DNA of 64,000 bases from Streptomyces sp. NBC_01244 (GCF_035987325.1 NZ_CP108488.1:4650001-4714000); one strand, 5' to 3'; shown: positions 53,325-62,159, numbered from the stretch's first letter. Translations and numbers: made by a program. The notes: generated from the sequence alone by a model not told the origin.

Positions 53325-53858
53325 TCAGCGGACGGGTGTCAGTTCCGGGTCCTCGCGGAGCTTGACCAGCGCCCGGGAGACGGCGCTCTTGACGGTGCCC
53401 ACGGAGACACCGAGCAGCTCGGCGGTCTGGGCCTCGCTCATGTCCTCGTAGTAGCGCAGGACGACCATCGCCCGCTGCCGGTCGGGCAGCCGGGTCACCG
53501 CGCGCCACATCGCGTCGCGCAGGGCCTGCGCCTCGGCGGGGTCGGCGGCCGGCGGCTCGTCGGCCTCGGGGAGCTCGTCGCAGACAAACTCGTCCACCTT
53601 GCGCTTGCGCCACTGACTGGTGCGGGTGTTGACCAGGGCCCGGCGGACGTACCCGTCCAGGGCGCGGTGGTCCTCGATGCGGTCCCACGCGACGTAGGTC
53701 TTGGCCAGCGCCGTCTGGAGGAGGTCCTCGGCGTCGCAGGGGTTGGCGGTGAGCGAGCGCGCGGTGCGCATCAGGACCGTGCCGCGGGTCCGGACGTACG
53801 CCGAGAACGACGGGTACGGCGTCGGATTCGAGGCGAGCGTGCACACAGGCGTGGTCAT
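53325..53858 (-). CDS. SigE-family ECF sigma factor
   Basis: A 177-residue ECF sigma factor. Region 2 is residues about 17-85 (SFSAYVRTRGTVLMRTA, AEDLLQTALAKTYVAW) and region 4 about 110-170 (RLPDRQRAMVVLRYYEDMS and TAELLGVSVGTVKSAVSRAL, split here). The SigE family lacks an adjacent anti-sigma gene in many cases; none is seen. Start ATG 53858 is preceded by AGCGTGGAGGC. Target genes are unknown. Confidence 0.88.
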   Translation of the reverse strand: MTTPVCTLASNPTPYPSFSAYVRTRGTVLMRTARSLTANPCDAEDLLQTALAKTYVAWDRIEDHRALDGYVRRALVNTRTSQWRKRKVDEFVCDELPEADEPPAADPAEAQALRDAMWRAVTRLPDRQRAMVVLRYYEDMSEAQTAELLGVSVGTVKSAVSRALVKLREDPELTPVR

Positions 53859-53941
53859 GCCTCCACGCTAGGAGCGGCGAGGCCCCACCGGATCGGCCGC
53901 AAGTGCCGAAGCGGGATCCCCCTCAGGTTGTAGGGGCGGGG

Positions 53942-53978
53942 CCCGCCCCACCTCCTGTAGGTGGAGGAGGCGGGGCTT
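53942..53978 (-). terminator. Imperfect hairpin after the thiolase gene
   Basis: CCACCTCC and GTGGAGG-type arms around TGTAG lie within a longer GCCCCGCC / GGCGGGGC pairing. It is about 75 bp past the end of the igr-like operon on the minus strand. The stem has bulges. Confidence 0.5.
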
Positions 53979-54050
53979 CCGCACGGGGTGGGAGGGCGGG
54001 CGGGCCGGCGGGCCGGTGCACGAGCGGGCAGGCCCTCGGCGGCGGGCGGA

Positions 54051-55217
54051 TCAGCCGTCCGCGCCCAGGATCAGACCGGAGGTCGGGACCCCGGTACCGG
54101 CGGTGACCAGGGCGTGAGCGGCGCCGGGGACCTGGTTGACGGAGGTGCCGCGCAGCTGGCGGACCGCCTCGGCGATGCCGTTCATGCCGTGCAGGTACGC
54201 CTCCCCGAGCTGGCCTCCGTGGGTGTTGAGCGGCAGCGCGTCCGCGGCCACGAAATCGGCCGCCTCCCCCGGCGCGCAGAAGCCGAACTCCTCCAGCTGC
54301 ATCAGCACGAAGGGCGTGAAGTGGTCGTAGAGGATGCCGACGTCGATGTCCGAGGGCCGCAGTCCGCTGGTCCGCCACAGTTGCCGGGCGACCACGTCCA
54401 TCTCCGGCAGCCCGGTGAGTCCGTCCCGGTAGAAGGAGGACATGGCTTCCTGCCGGCGGCCCGCGCCCTGTGCCGCCGCCGTGATCACGGCGGGCTTCTG
54501 CCGCAGGTCGCGGGCCCGCTCCGCGGTGGTGACGACGATGGCCTGGCCGCCGTCCGTCTCCTGACAGCAGTCGAGGAGCCGCAGTGGCTCGACGATCCAG
54601 CGCGAGGCCGCGTGGTCGGCGAGGGTGATGGCCTTGCCGTAGAAGTAGGCGGCCGGATTGTTCGCCGCGTGCCGACGGTCGGTGACCGCGACGTGGCCGA
54701 AGGCCTCGGGGGTCAGGTTGTAGGCGTGCAGGTAGCGCTGGGCCGTCATGGCCACCCAGGAGGCCGGGGTGAGCAGCCCCCAGGGCAGGGACCAGCCGAG
54801 CGCCGCGCCCTCGGCCGAGGGTTCGCGCTGCTGGACGCCGGAGCCGAAGCGGCGGCCGGAGCGCTCGTTGAAGGCGCGGTAGCAGACCACCACCTCCGCG
54901 ACCCCGGTGGCGACGGCGAGGGCGGCCTGCTGGACGGTGGCGCAGGCGGCGCCCCCGCCGTAGTGGATGCGGGAGAAGAAGGAGAGGTCCCCGATGCCGG
55001 CCGCCTGGGCGACGGTGATCTCGGGGCTCGTGTCCATCGTGAAGGTGACCATGCCGTCCACGTCGGCGGGGGTGAGCCCGGCGTCGTCCAGGGCCGCGTG
55101 CACGGCCTCGACGGCCAGCTTGAGCTCACTGCGGCCGGAGTCCTTGGAGAACTCGGTGGCGCCGATGCCGGCGATGGCGGCGCGGCCGCCGAGCTGGTCA
55201 CGGGTGCGGACGCTCAT
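54051..55217 (-). CDS. Thiolase-like lipid-transfer protein, Ltp2 type
   Basis: A 388-residue thiolase-fold protein (AAIAGIGATEFSKDSGRSE at the start, AGIGDLSFFSRIHYGGGAACA, and THGGQLGEAYLHGMNGI near the end). The catalytic cysteine arrangement of true thiolases is not present, and the size fits Ltp2. In Mycobacterium, Ltp2 with the DUF35 part of ChsH2 is the aldolase that removes a three-carbon acyl-CoA from the steroid side chain. Here it is the last gene of an operon with the same five components. It starts with an ATGA overlap. Confidence 0.82.
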   Translation of the reverse strand: MSVRTRDQLGGRAAIAGIGATEFSKDSGRSELKLAVEAVHAALDDAGLTPADVDGMVTFTMDTSPEITVAQAAGIGDLSFFSRIHYGGGAACATVQQAALAVATGVAEVVVCYRAFNERSGRRFGSGVQQREPSAEGAALGWSLPWGLLTPASWVAMTAQRYLHAYNLTPEAFGHVAVTDRRHAANNPAAYFYGKAITLADHAASRWIVEPLRLLDCCQETDGGQAIVVTTAERARDLRQKPAVITAAAQGAGRRQEAMSSFYRDGLTGLPEMDVVARQLWRTSGLRPSDIDVGILYDHFTPFVLMQLEEFGFCAPGEAADFVAADALPLNTHGGQLGEAYLHGMNGIAEAVRQLRGTSVNQVPGAAHALVTAGTGVPTSGLILGADG

Positions 55218-55657
55218 GCCGTGCCCTCCGGGGTGCCGAGGCCGTCCGGGTCGGCTGCCGTGGGGTCGAGCGTGACGGTGACGGTGCCCGTGACGTGCCG
55301 GCCGATGCCGTTGGCGCCGACCACGTGGATCTCGGCGGTGTCCCCGTCTCGGGCGGTGACGGTGCCGGTCAGCGTCATGGTGTCGCCGGGGTAGTTCGGG
55401 GCACCGAGGCGGATCGCGACCTTGCGCAGGACCGCACGCGGGCCGAGGTGGTCGGTGATGTACCGGCCGACCAGACCGTTGGTCGTCAGGATGTTCATGA
55501 AGATGTCCGGGGAGCCCTTCTCCCGCGCGAGCACCGCGTCGTGGTGCACGTCCTGGTAGTCGCGGGAGGCGATCGCGCCCGCGACGATCAGGGTGCGGCT
55601 GACCGGTACCTCCAGCGGCGGCAGGGTGTCGCCGATGTTCATGCCTCCGGTGTTCAT
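55214..55657 (-). CDS. MaoC-like hydratase, ChsH1 type
   Basis: A 147-residue single hot-dog-fold protein (ASRDYQDVHHDAVLA and IFMNILTTNGLVGRYITDHLG). In mycobacteria ChsH1 pairs with ChsH2 to hydrate the unsaturated side-chain CoA ester made by ChsE1-ChsE2. ATG 55657 overlaps the upstream stop (ATGA), which favours it over ATG 55642. The stop overlaps the Ltp2 start by four bases. Confidence 0.8.
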   Translation of the reverse strand: MNTGGMNIGDTLPPLEVPVSRTLIVAGAIASRDYQDVHHDAVLAREKGSPDIFMNILTTNGLVGRYITDHLGPRAVLRKVAIRLGAPNYPGDTMTLTGTVTARDGDTAEIHVVGANGIGRHVTGTVTVTLDPTAADPDGLGTPEGTA

Positions 55658-56700
55658 GCCTCGTCCCCCTCGGGCGTGTCTTCGGACAGGACCGCGCCGA
55701 GCTCGGCCAGCAGTTCGCTGCCGCAGCCCAGGTACGCGTCGAGCTGGCGTCCCCACAGGAAGTGCCGGTGGACGGGGTGGTCGAGGTCGGCGCCCATGCC
55801 GCCGTGCAGGTGCTGGCCCGCGTGGACGACCCGTTTGCCCGCTTCGGAGGCCCACCAGGCCGCCGTCAGCGCGTGCTCGCCCACCGGGAACCCCTCGTCC
55901 ACGCGCCAGGCCGCCTCGTACGCGGTGACCCGTATGGCCTCGGTGTCCATGTAGGCGTCGGCCGCGCGCAGCATGACCCCCTGGTTGGTGGAGAGCGGCC
56001 GGCCGAACTGCTCCCGGGTGGAGGTGTACTCCACGGCGCGGGCCAGCGAGCCCGCGCAGACTCCCGCCTGGAGGCCGGCGAAGGCGGTCCGGGCCACGGC
56101 CAGTACGTCCGCGTAGGCGCCGTCCCCGCCGACCCGTTCCGCCTCGGCGGCGGTCAGTGTCAGGCTTCCGGCCGACCAGGGTGCGGTGGTCTCCACCGGC
56201 TCCGTGCGCACCCCGGGCGCGTCCGTCCGTACGAGCCACAGGGCTCCCGCCCGGTCCGGGACCAGGACGTGCGTGGCCTCGCGCAGCCAGGGCACGGCGG
56301 GGGCGCGGCCGGTGAGCCGCCCGTCCGGCGTGGCGGTGATCCGGCCCCGGTCCGGGAAGGCTCCGGTGGCGACCGCGTCGCCGGAGCCGAGCGCGGGGAG
56401 CAGCCGGGCACGCTGCTCTTCGGTGCCGTGCCGGGTCAGGGCGAGGATCCCGTACACGCACGTGGCGGCGTACGGGACCTGCGCGGTCGTGCGGCCCTGT
56501 TCCTCGAGCAGGAGCACCAGGCCGAGCAGGCCGACGTCCTCGACGGCGGCGGTCAGCCCGGCGGTGGTGAGGGCCTTCCAGAGTTCGGCGTCGCTGCCCG
56601 TGCCGGCGGCGCCGAGGCGGTCGTGGGTGGCGAGGTCCGCGAAGATCTGGGCGGCGAGTCCGGCCGCGGCGGCCTGCTCCTCGGTGGGGTGGAAGTCCAT
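55654..56700 (-). CDS. Acyl-CoA dehydrogenase, FadE28/ChsE1 type
   Basis: A 348-residue acyl-CoA dehydrogenase of the short class. It has the FAD/CoA-binding fold, with LDDVGLLGL-like (VEDVGLLGLVLLLEEQG) near residue 55, and TREQFGRPLSTNQGV near residue 235, but a shortened N-terminal part. The size and context match FadE28 (ChsE1), the partner of FadE29. Start ATG 56700 overlaps the ChsH2-type stop by one base (TGATG). Confidence 0.8.
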   Translation of the reverse strand: MDFHPTEEQAAAAGLAAQIFADLATHDRLGAAGTGSDAELWKALTTAGLTAAVEDVGLLGLVLLLEEQGRTTAQVPYAATCVYGILALTRHGTEEQRARLLPALGSGDAVATGAFPDRGRITATPDGRLTGRAPAVPWLREATHVLVPDRAGALWLVRTDAPGVRTEPVETTAPWSAGSLTLTAAEAERVGGDGAYADVLAVARTAFAGLQAGVCAGSLARAVEYTSTREQFGRPLSTNQGVMLRAADAYMDTEAIRVTAYEAAWRVDEGFPVGEHALTAAWWASEAGKRVVHAGQHLHGGMGADLDHPVHRHFLWGRQLDAYLGCGSELLAELGAVLSEDTPEGDEA

Positions 56701-57740
56701 CAGGCTTCGCTCCCCCGGAAGACGGGCAGTTCCAGTTCCTCGTCCACGCGCAGGAACTCCAGTTGTACGGGCAGCCCGATGCGGACCTTGTCGTAGGGGA
56801 CGCCGGTGATGTTGCTGACCATGCGGGCCCCTTCCGCGAGTTCGACGAGAGCCACCGCGTAGGGCGGGTCGAAGGCGGGGAAGGGCGGGTGGTGCATGAC
56901 CACGTACGAGAACACCGTGCCGGCGCCGGACGCCTCGACCGTGTCCCAGTCCGGGCTCCCGCAGGTATTGCAGCCGGGGAGCCAGGGGAAGCGGAGCGTC
57001 GCGCAGGCGGTGCAGCGCTGGATCAGGAGCTTGTGCTCGCGGACGCCGTCCCAGAAGCCCCGGTTGTCGCGGTTGATCACGGGGCGGGGGCGCTGGGCGG
57101 GCTTGGCCGTGGCGGATTGGGCGGTGGCGGGCTTGTTCGACTCGGCGGCCGGCTTCGCCCCGGTGGGCTTCTTCGCCGCCGGGGCGTACTTGAGGATCCG
57201 GAAGCGGTGGGTCCCGGCGAGTTCGCCGTTCGCGCGGATGTCCATGCGGGTGGTCACGAAGTGGCCGGTGCCCAGCTTGGTCGTCTTGCGCGGGGACACC
57301 GACTCGATGACGGCGTCGAAGGTGATCGCGTCGCCGGGGCGCAGCGGCTTCAGGTACTCCTGCTCGCAGTCGGTGGCGACGACGGAGGTGCAGCCGGCGC
57401 CGTCGAGGAGCGCGAGGAGCTCGTCGTAGGCCGAGGAGCGGTCGGCATGTCCGGAGAGGCCGCCCAGCGTCCATGCCTGGAGCATGGTGGGCGGGGCGAT
57501 GGCGCCGGGCCCGGTGTAGGCGGGGTTCGCATCGCCCATCGCCTCGCACCAGTGGCGGATCATCGGCTCGTTGACCGCGTCCTTGCCCTGGCCGGCGGTG
57601 GCGGCGGGCTGCCCTTCGAAGGACGTGAGCAGGGTGTGGAAGCGCGCTGCTTCCGTCGCGGCTTCCGTCGCTGCTTCCGTCGCGGCTTCCGTCTCCGCTT
57701 CCAGTGCTCCGGTGGCGGGCGTGGCGGGCGTGGCGGTCAT
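56700..57740 (-). CDS. MaoC hydratase fused to DUF35/OB-fold, ChsH2 type
   Basis: A 346-residue two-domain protein. The N-terminal hot-dog domain (residues about 30-175) starts after a repeated ATEAATEA segment. A linker of KPTGAKPAAE type follows. The C-terminal part (about 215-340) has a four-cysteine zinc ribbon (CTAC and CNTC) and an OB fold, the DUF35 unit that partners Ltp2. This fusion is the mark of ChsH2 (Rv3542c). It lies between the two acyl-CoA dehydrogenase genes, as in M. tuberculosis order fadE29-chsH2. ATGA overlap at the start. Confidence 0.85.
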   Translation of the reverse strand: MTATPATPATGALEAETEAATEAATEAATEAARFHTLLTSFEGQPAATAGQGKDAVNEPMIRHWCEAMGDANPAYTGPGAIAPPTMLQAWTLGGLSGHADRSSAYDELLALLDGAGCTSVVATDCEQEYLKPLRPGDAITFDAVIESVSPRKTTKLGTGHFVTTRMDIRANGELAGTHRFRILKYAPAAKKPTGAKPAAESNKPATAQSATAKPAQRPRPVINRDNRGFWDGVREHKLLIQRCTACATLRFPWLPGCNTCGSPDWDTVEASGAGTVFSYVVMHHPPFPAFDPPYAVALVELAEGARMVSNITGVPYDKVRIGLPVQLEFLRVDEELELPVFRGSEA

Positions 57741-58894
57741 CGCTTCCTTCCCTTCATACCGAGCCGCATCATGGCGACGATCTCCCGTTGGACCTCGCTG
57801 ACGCCGCCCCCGAAGGTGTTGATCTGGGCGGCCCTGTTCATCCGCTCCAGCTCGCCGCCCGCGAAGACCGCGGGGCCCGGTCCCCGGACGAGTGCCTCCT
57901 CCCCCACCACCTCCTGGCAGATCCGGTACACCTCGACGGTGGACTCGGTGCCCAGGAACTTCACGCCGCTCGCATCGCCCGGGGCCAGGGTGCCGGCGCC
58001 GACGTCCTGGACGAGGCGCCAGTTGAGGAGGCGTACGGCGGCGAGGCGCGCGTGGGCCTCGGCGAGCCGCGACTGGATCCAGGGGCGGTCGGCGGGGCGC
58101 TCCCCGGTGACCGGGTCGGGGGTGCGGGCGTGGTCGAGCGCGCCCCGGTAGAAGTCCTCGGCCTGCATGCCTATGGCGGCGAGGGCGACGCGTTCGTGGT
58201 TGAGCTGGTTGGTGATCAGGCCCCAGCCGCCGTGCTCGGGGCCGACGAGGTTCCCGGCGGGCACGCGGATGGAGTCGTAGTACGTGGCGGTCGTGGTCAG
58301 CCCGCCGACGGTGTCGATCGGGGTCCAGGCGAAGCCGGGGGCCTCGGTGGGCACCAGGATGATGGAGATGCCCTTGTGCTTGGGCGCCTCCGGGTCGGTG
58401 CGGCAGGCGAGCCAGATCCAGTCGGCGTTCTGGGCGTTGGAGGTGAAGATCTTCTGGCCGTCGATCAGCCAGCCGTCGCCGTCCCGGACGGCCCTGGTGC
58501 GCAGGGAGGCGAGGTCGGTGCCGGCCTCGGGCTCGGAGTAGCCGATGGCGAAGACGAGTTCGCCCTTGAGGATCCGGGGCAGGAAGTAGTCCTTCTGCTC
58601 CTGCGTTCCGTACTTCATCAGGGTCGGGCCGACGGTGTTGAGGGTGACCATCGAGACGGGGGCACCCGCCCGGTAGGCCTCGTCGAAGAACACGAACTGC
58701 TCGTCCGGCCCGCGGCCCTGGCCTCCGTACTCGACGGGCCAGCCGAGGCCGAGGAGTCCGTCGGCGCCTATCCGGCGCAGTAGTGCGCGCTGCTCGGCGG
58801 GGTCCTCGGGCACCCCGTCCGGCAGCAGGTTTCCGAAGTACTCCCGCAGCTCGGCGCGGAGCCGCAACTGGCCTTCGGTCGGGGCGAGGTGCAC
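57737..58894 (-). CDS. Acyl-CoA dehydrogenase, FadE29/ChsE2 type
   Basis: A 385-residue enzyme. Motifs are FAIGYSEPEAGTDLASLRT, GQKIFTSNAQNADWIWLACRTD, and a C-terminal NTFGGGVSEVQREIVA. These are close to FadE29 as I remember it. With FadE28 it forms an alpha2beta2 dehydrogenase that acts on steroid side-chain propionyl-CoA esters in mycobacteria. It heads the five-gene operon. The upstream region holds no cytochrome P450 or ligase gene. ATG 58894 is the start. Confidence 0.85.
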   Translation of the reverse strand: MHLAPTEGQLRLRAELREYFGNLLPDGVPEDPAEQRALLRRIGADGLLGLGWPVEYGGQGRGPDEQFVFFDEAYRAGAPVSMVTLNTVGPTLMKYGTQEQKDYFLPRILKGELVFAIGYSEPEAGTDLASLRTRAVRDGDGWLIDGQKIFTSNAQNADWIWLACRTDPEAPKHKGISIILVPTEAPGFAWTPIDTVGGLTTTATYYDSIRVPAGNLVGPEHGGWGLITNQLNHERVALAAIGMQAEDFYRGALDHARTPDPVTGERPADRPWIQSRLAEAHARLAAVRLLNWRLVQDVGAGTLAPGDASGVKFLGTESTVEVYRICQEVVGEEALVRGPGPAVFAGGELERMNRAAQINTFGGGVSEVQREIVAMMRLGMKGRKR

Positions 58895-58998
58895 GGCGCT
58901 GGCCTCCCGGCATCACATCATCAAGTGGACCTGACTGTCCGTCAGATTCCAGGTGGATGTCAAGGCCGGGGCACTGTGACGGAGCACGGAAAACGCCC

Positions 58999-59050
58999 GA
59001 GGGCGCCCGCACTACCGGACCCCAGCCGGTCCGGTCGCGCAGGCGCCCTC
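58999..59050 (-). terminator. Nested hairpin terminator
   Basis: An outer stem of GAGGGCGCC / GGCGCCCTC encloses an inner stem of ACCGGACC / GGTCCGGT. It lies 27 bp past the stop of the small secreted protein gene on the minus strand. 58895-58998 has no gene. Confidence 0.8.
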
Positions 59051-59076
59051 AACAGTCGGTGCGGCTCAGGCCGCGA

Positions 59077-59388
59077 CTACCACCAGGGGTAGAAGTTCAC
59101 GGCGACGTTGGAGTTGTGCTGTTCGATCGCGGTGAAGGCCGAGCCGTTGACCTGCGCGGTGTTGTTCTGGTTGGACGCGCCGGACCCGGTGGCCACCTGC
59201 TGCGAGGTGGAGGAGTTGCCGTGGTTGTTGCCACCCACGCCGCTGCCGATGATGCTGGCGACGCTCGCATTCGATCCGTCGTTCGCGAAGGAGCCGTTGT
59301 CGGCCGATGCCACCCCGCCGAAGAGGGCGACGGCGAGGGGGAGAGCGGCGACGGCGGCGATGACGCGGGCGGTACGGATGCTTGCCAT
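59077..59388 (-). CDS. Small secreted Asn/Ser/Gly-rich protein
   Basis: A 103-residue protein with a Sec signal peptide cleaved near VASA-DN (residue about 29). The mature 74 residues are rich in Asn, Ser and Gly and lack Cys. QQVATGSGASNQNNTAQVNG spaces Gln/Asn residues as in curlin-type amyloid repeats, though the match to a real curlin repeat is loose. It is not a chaplin or rodlin: the GN-x-C and C-rich patterns are absent. It ends FYPWW. Its strong terminator and upstream gap suggest a single-gene transcript. Function unknown; a surface fibre is a guess. Confidence 0.6.
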   Translation of the reverse strand: MASIRTARVIAAVAALPLAVALFGGVASADNGSFANDGSNASVASIIGSGVGGNNHGNSSTSQQVATGSGASNQNNTAQVNGSAFTAIEQHNSNVAVNFYPWW

Positions 59389-60124
59389 GTCTTATCCTCC
59401 AGAAAACCGAAGTGGGGTGTACTCCAAGGCAGTTGGCCGACCGCCTCGGTCGTTCCGTGTGGTGACGACGTCGCGAGACCAGAGTTGCCCACCGAATCCC
59501 CGGCGAACCACCCCGGAGTCCTCTATTCCCCCGCAAGCATGACCAACATCAGATAAACCCCATTCGCGCCCCCGCCGCCCCAGGTCAGCGCCCTGAGACC
59601 CTCCGAAACCCCTGCGGGGCAAGGGCTGAACCGTTCCGCCAAACCGGCCGCCCCCGGACATGCCGAAAAGGGCCGCGCCGTCCGGGAACCCCACCGTCTC
59701 CCGGGCTTGCGGCCCTGCACTGCCAAGCTTCACGCCCCCTGCACGCCCCCGGCGCTCGCCGGGGTCTTCCCACTGTGCCCCGCTCCGGGGCACCGTCACG
59801 GCGCGATCCGCGGTCGCGGCCTACTCACACCGACCGACCGGGCTCCAGCGCCTGCTACTGCTTCTCGTTCCGCTTCTGCTTCCGGTTCTACTGCCGCACT
59901 TCTGCGCGCGGCTGTGTCCTGCCTATGCGTATGCGTATGCGTACCACTGGGTCCTGCGCACCTGCGTGTACCGGCTTCCGGGGGACCTGACGGACCTCAC
60001 GCACCGATGCACTCGATGAACCTGATGAACCTGATGAACCTGCGCGTATCGGGTCCCGCGTCCCACACCCGCACGTGACGGGGTTCCCCTGCCTCCGCAG
60101 TACGAGCACTCCGTGCCGCGCGCG
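59389..60124. other. 736-bp region without a convincing gene
   Basis: Open frames here lack ribosome-binding sites and codon bias. The region holds short repeats: TGCGTA-type hexamers at about 59926-59942 (GCGTATGCGTATGCGTA), and CTGATGAAC / ATGAACCTG copies at about 60015-60041. It is less GC-rich in places than its neighbours. Promoters of the two minus-strand genes at its ends must lie partly here. Confidence 0.5.
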
Positions 60125-60535
60125 CTACGCGGCGAGCGCCATCTCCCGGCGAGCGGCTCCGACACGGACCGCTGCGGCGATCGCTGCGCCACGGACGCCG
60201 TTGTCCACTCCGGACTCGGAATCGGCTCCGGAGCCGGCGGCCAGGGCGGTGGTGGAGCGGCGGACGGACGGGGTCTTGCCGTGGGCCTCGGCGCGGATGC
60301 GCTGCTTGATGGTGGGCGGGAGCGAACCACCGCGCATCATCGCCCTCCAGGTCCGCCGGGCCATGAAGGCCGGCCGGTTCGCCGCGGCGGCCGCGGGGGC
60401 GGCGGCGGGGGAGGAGGAGAGCGGGGTGGCGACGGCCTGGGCGGCCTTGCCGCCGAAGCCGAGGGAAGTGAGGAGGCCCACGAGGGCCAGGAGGACGGTG
60501 GTCCAGATCGACGTGATGGTGCTGCGGTGAGCCAT
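60125..60535 (-). CDS. Small secreted/membrane protein, DUF6344-like
   Basis: A 136-residue protein. A hydrophobic N-terminus (TVLLALVGLLTSLGFGGKAAQA) ends in a cleavage-like site. The conserved core is SLPPTIKQRIRAEAHGKTPSV, which I recall from DUF6344 proteins of Streptomyces. The C-terminal half is Ala-rich. GAGGGA precedes the ATG at 60535. It has no operon partner. Function unknown. Confidence 0.55.
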   Translation of the reverse strand: MAHRSTITSIWTTVLLALVGLLTSLGFGGKAAQAVATPLSSSPAAAPAAAAANRPAFMARRTWRAMMRGGSLPPTIKQRIRAEAHGKTPSVRRSTTALAAGSGADSESGVDNGVRGAAIAAAVRVGAARREMALAA

Positions 60536-60749
60536 GACGGGTCCCTCTTTTCGCGATGTTCCGACGGGCGGATCTGAATACATTCGTCATGATGCGGGCG
60601 CAACCGGAACGCCTCCACGCCCCGCGCCGCTCTTCCGACAAACACCACTCAAAGGGGCTAATCGCACAATTCCTGCCCCCTCGATCCTTACGCGACGCCG
60701 AGCCCGAACTCCACCGGAGGATCGCCATCTCCCCATCTCCGGACGGATG

Positions 60750-60779
60750 TTGACATCCACTCAGCCCGCCCAGCATGCT
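60750..60779 (+). promoter_or_regulatory. Promoter of the FAD monooxygenase gene
   Basis: A consensus -35 TTGACA (60750-60755) is followed after 18 bases by CATGCT, which overlaps the palindrome AGCATGCT. The start codon is at 60831. Confidence 0.45.
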
Positions 60780-60830
60780 CCACCGACAGCGCGGCGGATC
60801 TTCTTCTCATGGTCGGGGGACCAGGTTTCC

Positions 60831-62039
60831 ATGCAGAACCGAAACGTACTGATATCGGGTGCCGGCATCGCGGGCACCGCCTTGGCCTACTGGCTGCGCC
60901 ACCACGGCTTCCGGCCGACCGTGGTCGAGCGCGCCCCCTCCCTCCGCGAGGGCGGCTACAAGATCGACGTCCGGGGTGCCGCGCTCGACGTGGTCTCCCG
61001 CGCCGGGGTCCTCGACGCGGTCCGCGCCCAGCGGACCGACGTCCAGGGGGGCTCCATCGTCAATGCGGCGGGCAAGCGGGTGGCGACCATGGACGGCGAC
61101 ACCTTCGGCGGCCGCGCGGGCCACGACGCGGAGATCCTGCGCGGTGACCTCAACCGGATCCTCTACGACCTCGGCGTCGACGGAGCCGACGGCGTCGAGT
61201 ACCTCTTCGGCGACTCCATCACCTGCGCCACGGAGACCGCGGACGGCATCGAGGTGGCGTTCGACAGCGGCGCGCGCCGCGTCTTCGACCTGGTCGTCGG
61301 CGCCGACGGGCTGCACTCCAACACCCGGGCGCTGGTCTTCGGTCCCGAGGAGCGCTTCATCCGGGACCTGGGCTACTACGTCTCGATCTACAGTGTCCCC
61401 AACCACCTCGACCTCGACCGCTGGGAGCTGACGTACGTCTCCCCCCTGCGCACGGCCCTGACGTACAGCACGGCCAGGGACACCGGCGCGAAGGCGATGT
61501 TCCTCTTCGCCTCGGAGCCGCTGGAGTACGACCGCCACGACGTCTCCCAGCAGAAGAAGCTGCTGGCGGGGGCGTACGCGGGCGAGGCCTGGGAGGTGCC
61601 CCGGCTCCTCGCGGCACTGGATGAGGCCCCGGACTTCTACTTCGACTCCCTCAGCCAGGCCCACCTGCACAGCTGGTCCAAGGGCCGCACCGCCCTGGTC
61701 GGCGACTCCGCGTACTGCGCCTCGCCCGCCTCCGGCCAGGGCACGAGCCTGGCCCTGGTCGGCGCCTACGTCCTGGCGGGCGAGCTCGCCGCGGCCGGCG
61801 GCGACCACACGACCGGCTTCGCGGCCTACGAACGCGAGATGCGCGGCTTCGCGGAGGAGAACCAGAAGCTCGGGCCCTCGAACATCAAGCACATGGTCAT
61901 GCGGACCAAGCGCCAGATCTCGATCCAGCTGACCGTCCTCTCCCTCCTGGGCCGCCTGCCGGGCAAGCAGCGGATGATGGCCAAGGTCATGGAGCCGATC
62001 CAGAAGGCCGCGAACTCCATCACCCTCAAGGACTACTGA
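60831..62039 (+). CDS. FAD-dependent monooxygenase (TetX/PHBH type)
   Basis: A 402-residue flavoprotein. The FAD-binding GxGxxG is ISGAGIAGTALAYWL (residues about 7-21). The DG motif is VVGADGLHSNTR near residue 158, and GDSAYCASPASGQGTSLAL near 290 is the GD motif. It resembles TetX and related aromatic or antibiotic hydroxylases. It could inactivate a tetracycline-like or other aromatic compound, or act in a tailoring step; no biosynthetic genes are nearby. Good -35 TTGACA upstream. The gene is single and ends near a terminator. Confidence 0.85.
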   Translation: MQNRNVLISGAGIAGTALAYWLRHHGFRPTVVERAPSLREGGYKIDVRGAALDVVSRAGVLDAVRAQRTDVQGGSIVNAAGKRVATMDGDTFGGRAGHDAEILRGDLNRILYDLGVDGADGVEYLFGDSITCATETADGIEVAFDSGARRVFDLVVGADGLHSNTRALVFGPEERFIRDLGYYVSIYSVPNHLDLDRWELTYVSPLRTALTYSTARDTGAKAMFLFASEPLEYDRHDVSQQKKLLAGAYAGEAWEVPRLLAALDEAPDFYFDSLSQAHLHSWSKGRTALVGDSAYCASPASGQGTSLALVGAYVLAGELAAAGGDHTTGFAAYEREMRGFAEENQKLGPSNIKHMVMRTKRQISIQLTVLSLLGRLPGKQRMMAKVMEPIQKAANSITLKDY

Positions 62040-62100
62040 CCGCGCGGGCAGGGATACGAGAGGCCTTGCGACCACGCCTGCGCGAGCGGGGGCGAACGCA

Positions 62101-62133
62101 GAAGGGGTGCCACCTGATCGGTGACACCCCTTC
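62101..62133. terminator. Bidirectional terminator
   Basis: GAAGGGGTG-C-CACC pairs with GGTG-A-CACCCCTTC across a 5-base loop. It serves the tRNA-Ser gene on the minus strand and possibly the monooxygenase on the plus strand. Confidence 0.85.
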
Positions 62134-62159
62134 GGGCTGGGCCTAGGCCCTGCCTGGTG

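Noticed and set aside
59077..59388. Call as a chaplin or rodlin
   Set aside because: The conserved GN-x-V and paired-Cys chaplin patterns, and the rodlin core, are absent.
59660..60078. Plus-strand frames of about 120 residues in the gap before the DUF6344-like gene
   Set aside because: Low-complexity Arg/Pro/Ser content, no start signal, and they run across short repeats.
54051..62039. A biosynthetic gene cluster
   Set aside because: The thiolase, hydratases, dehydrogenases and a flavin monooxygenase could suggest one, but the operon matches igr catabolism and no PKS, NRPS, terpene or tailoring set is present.
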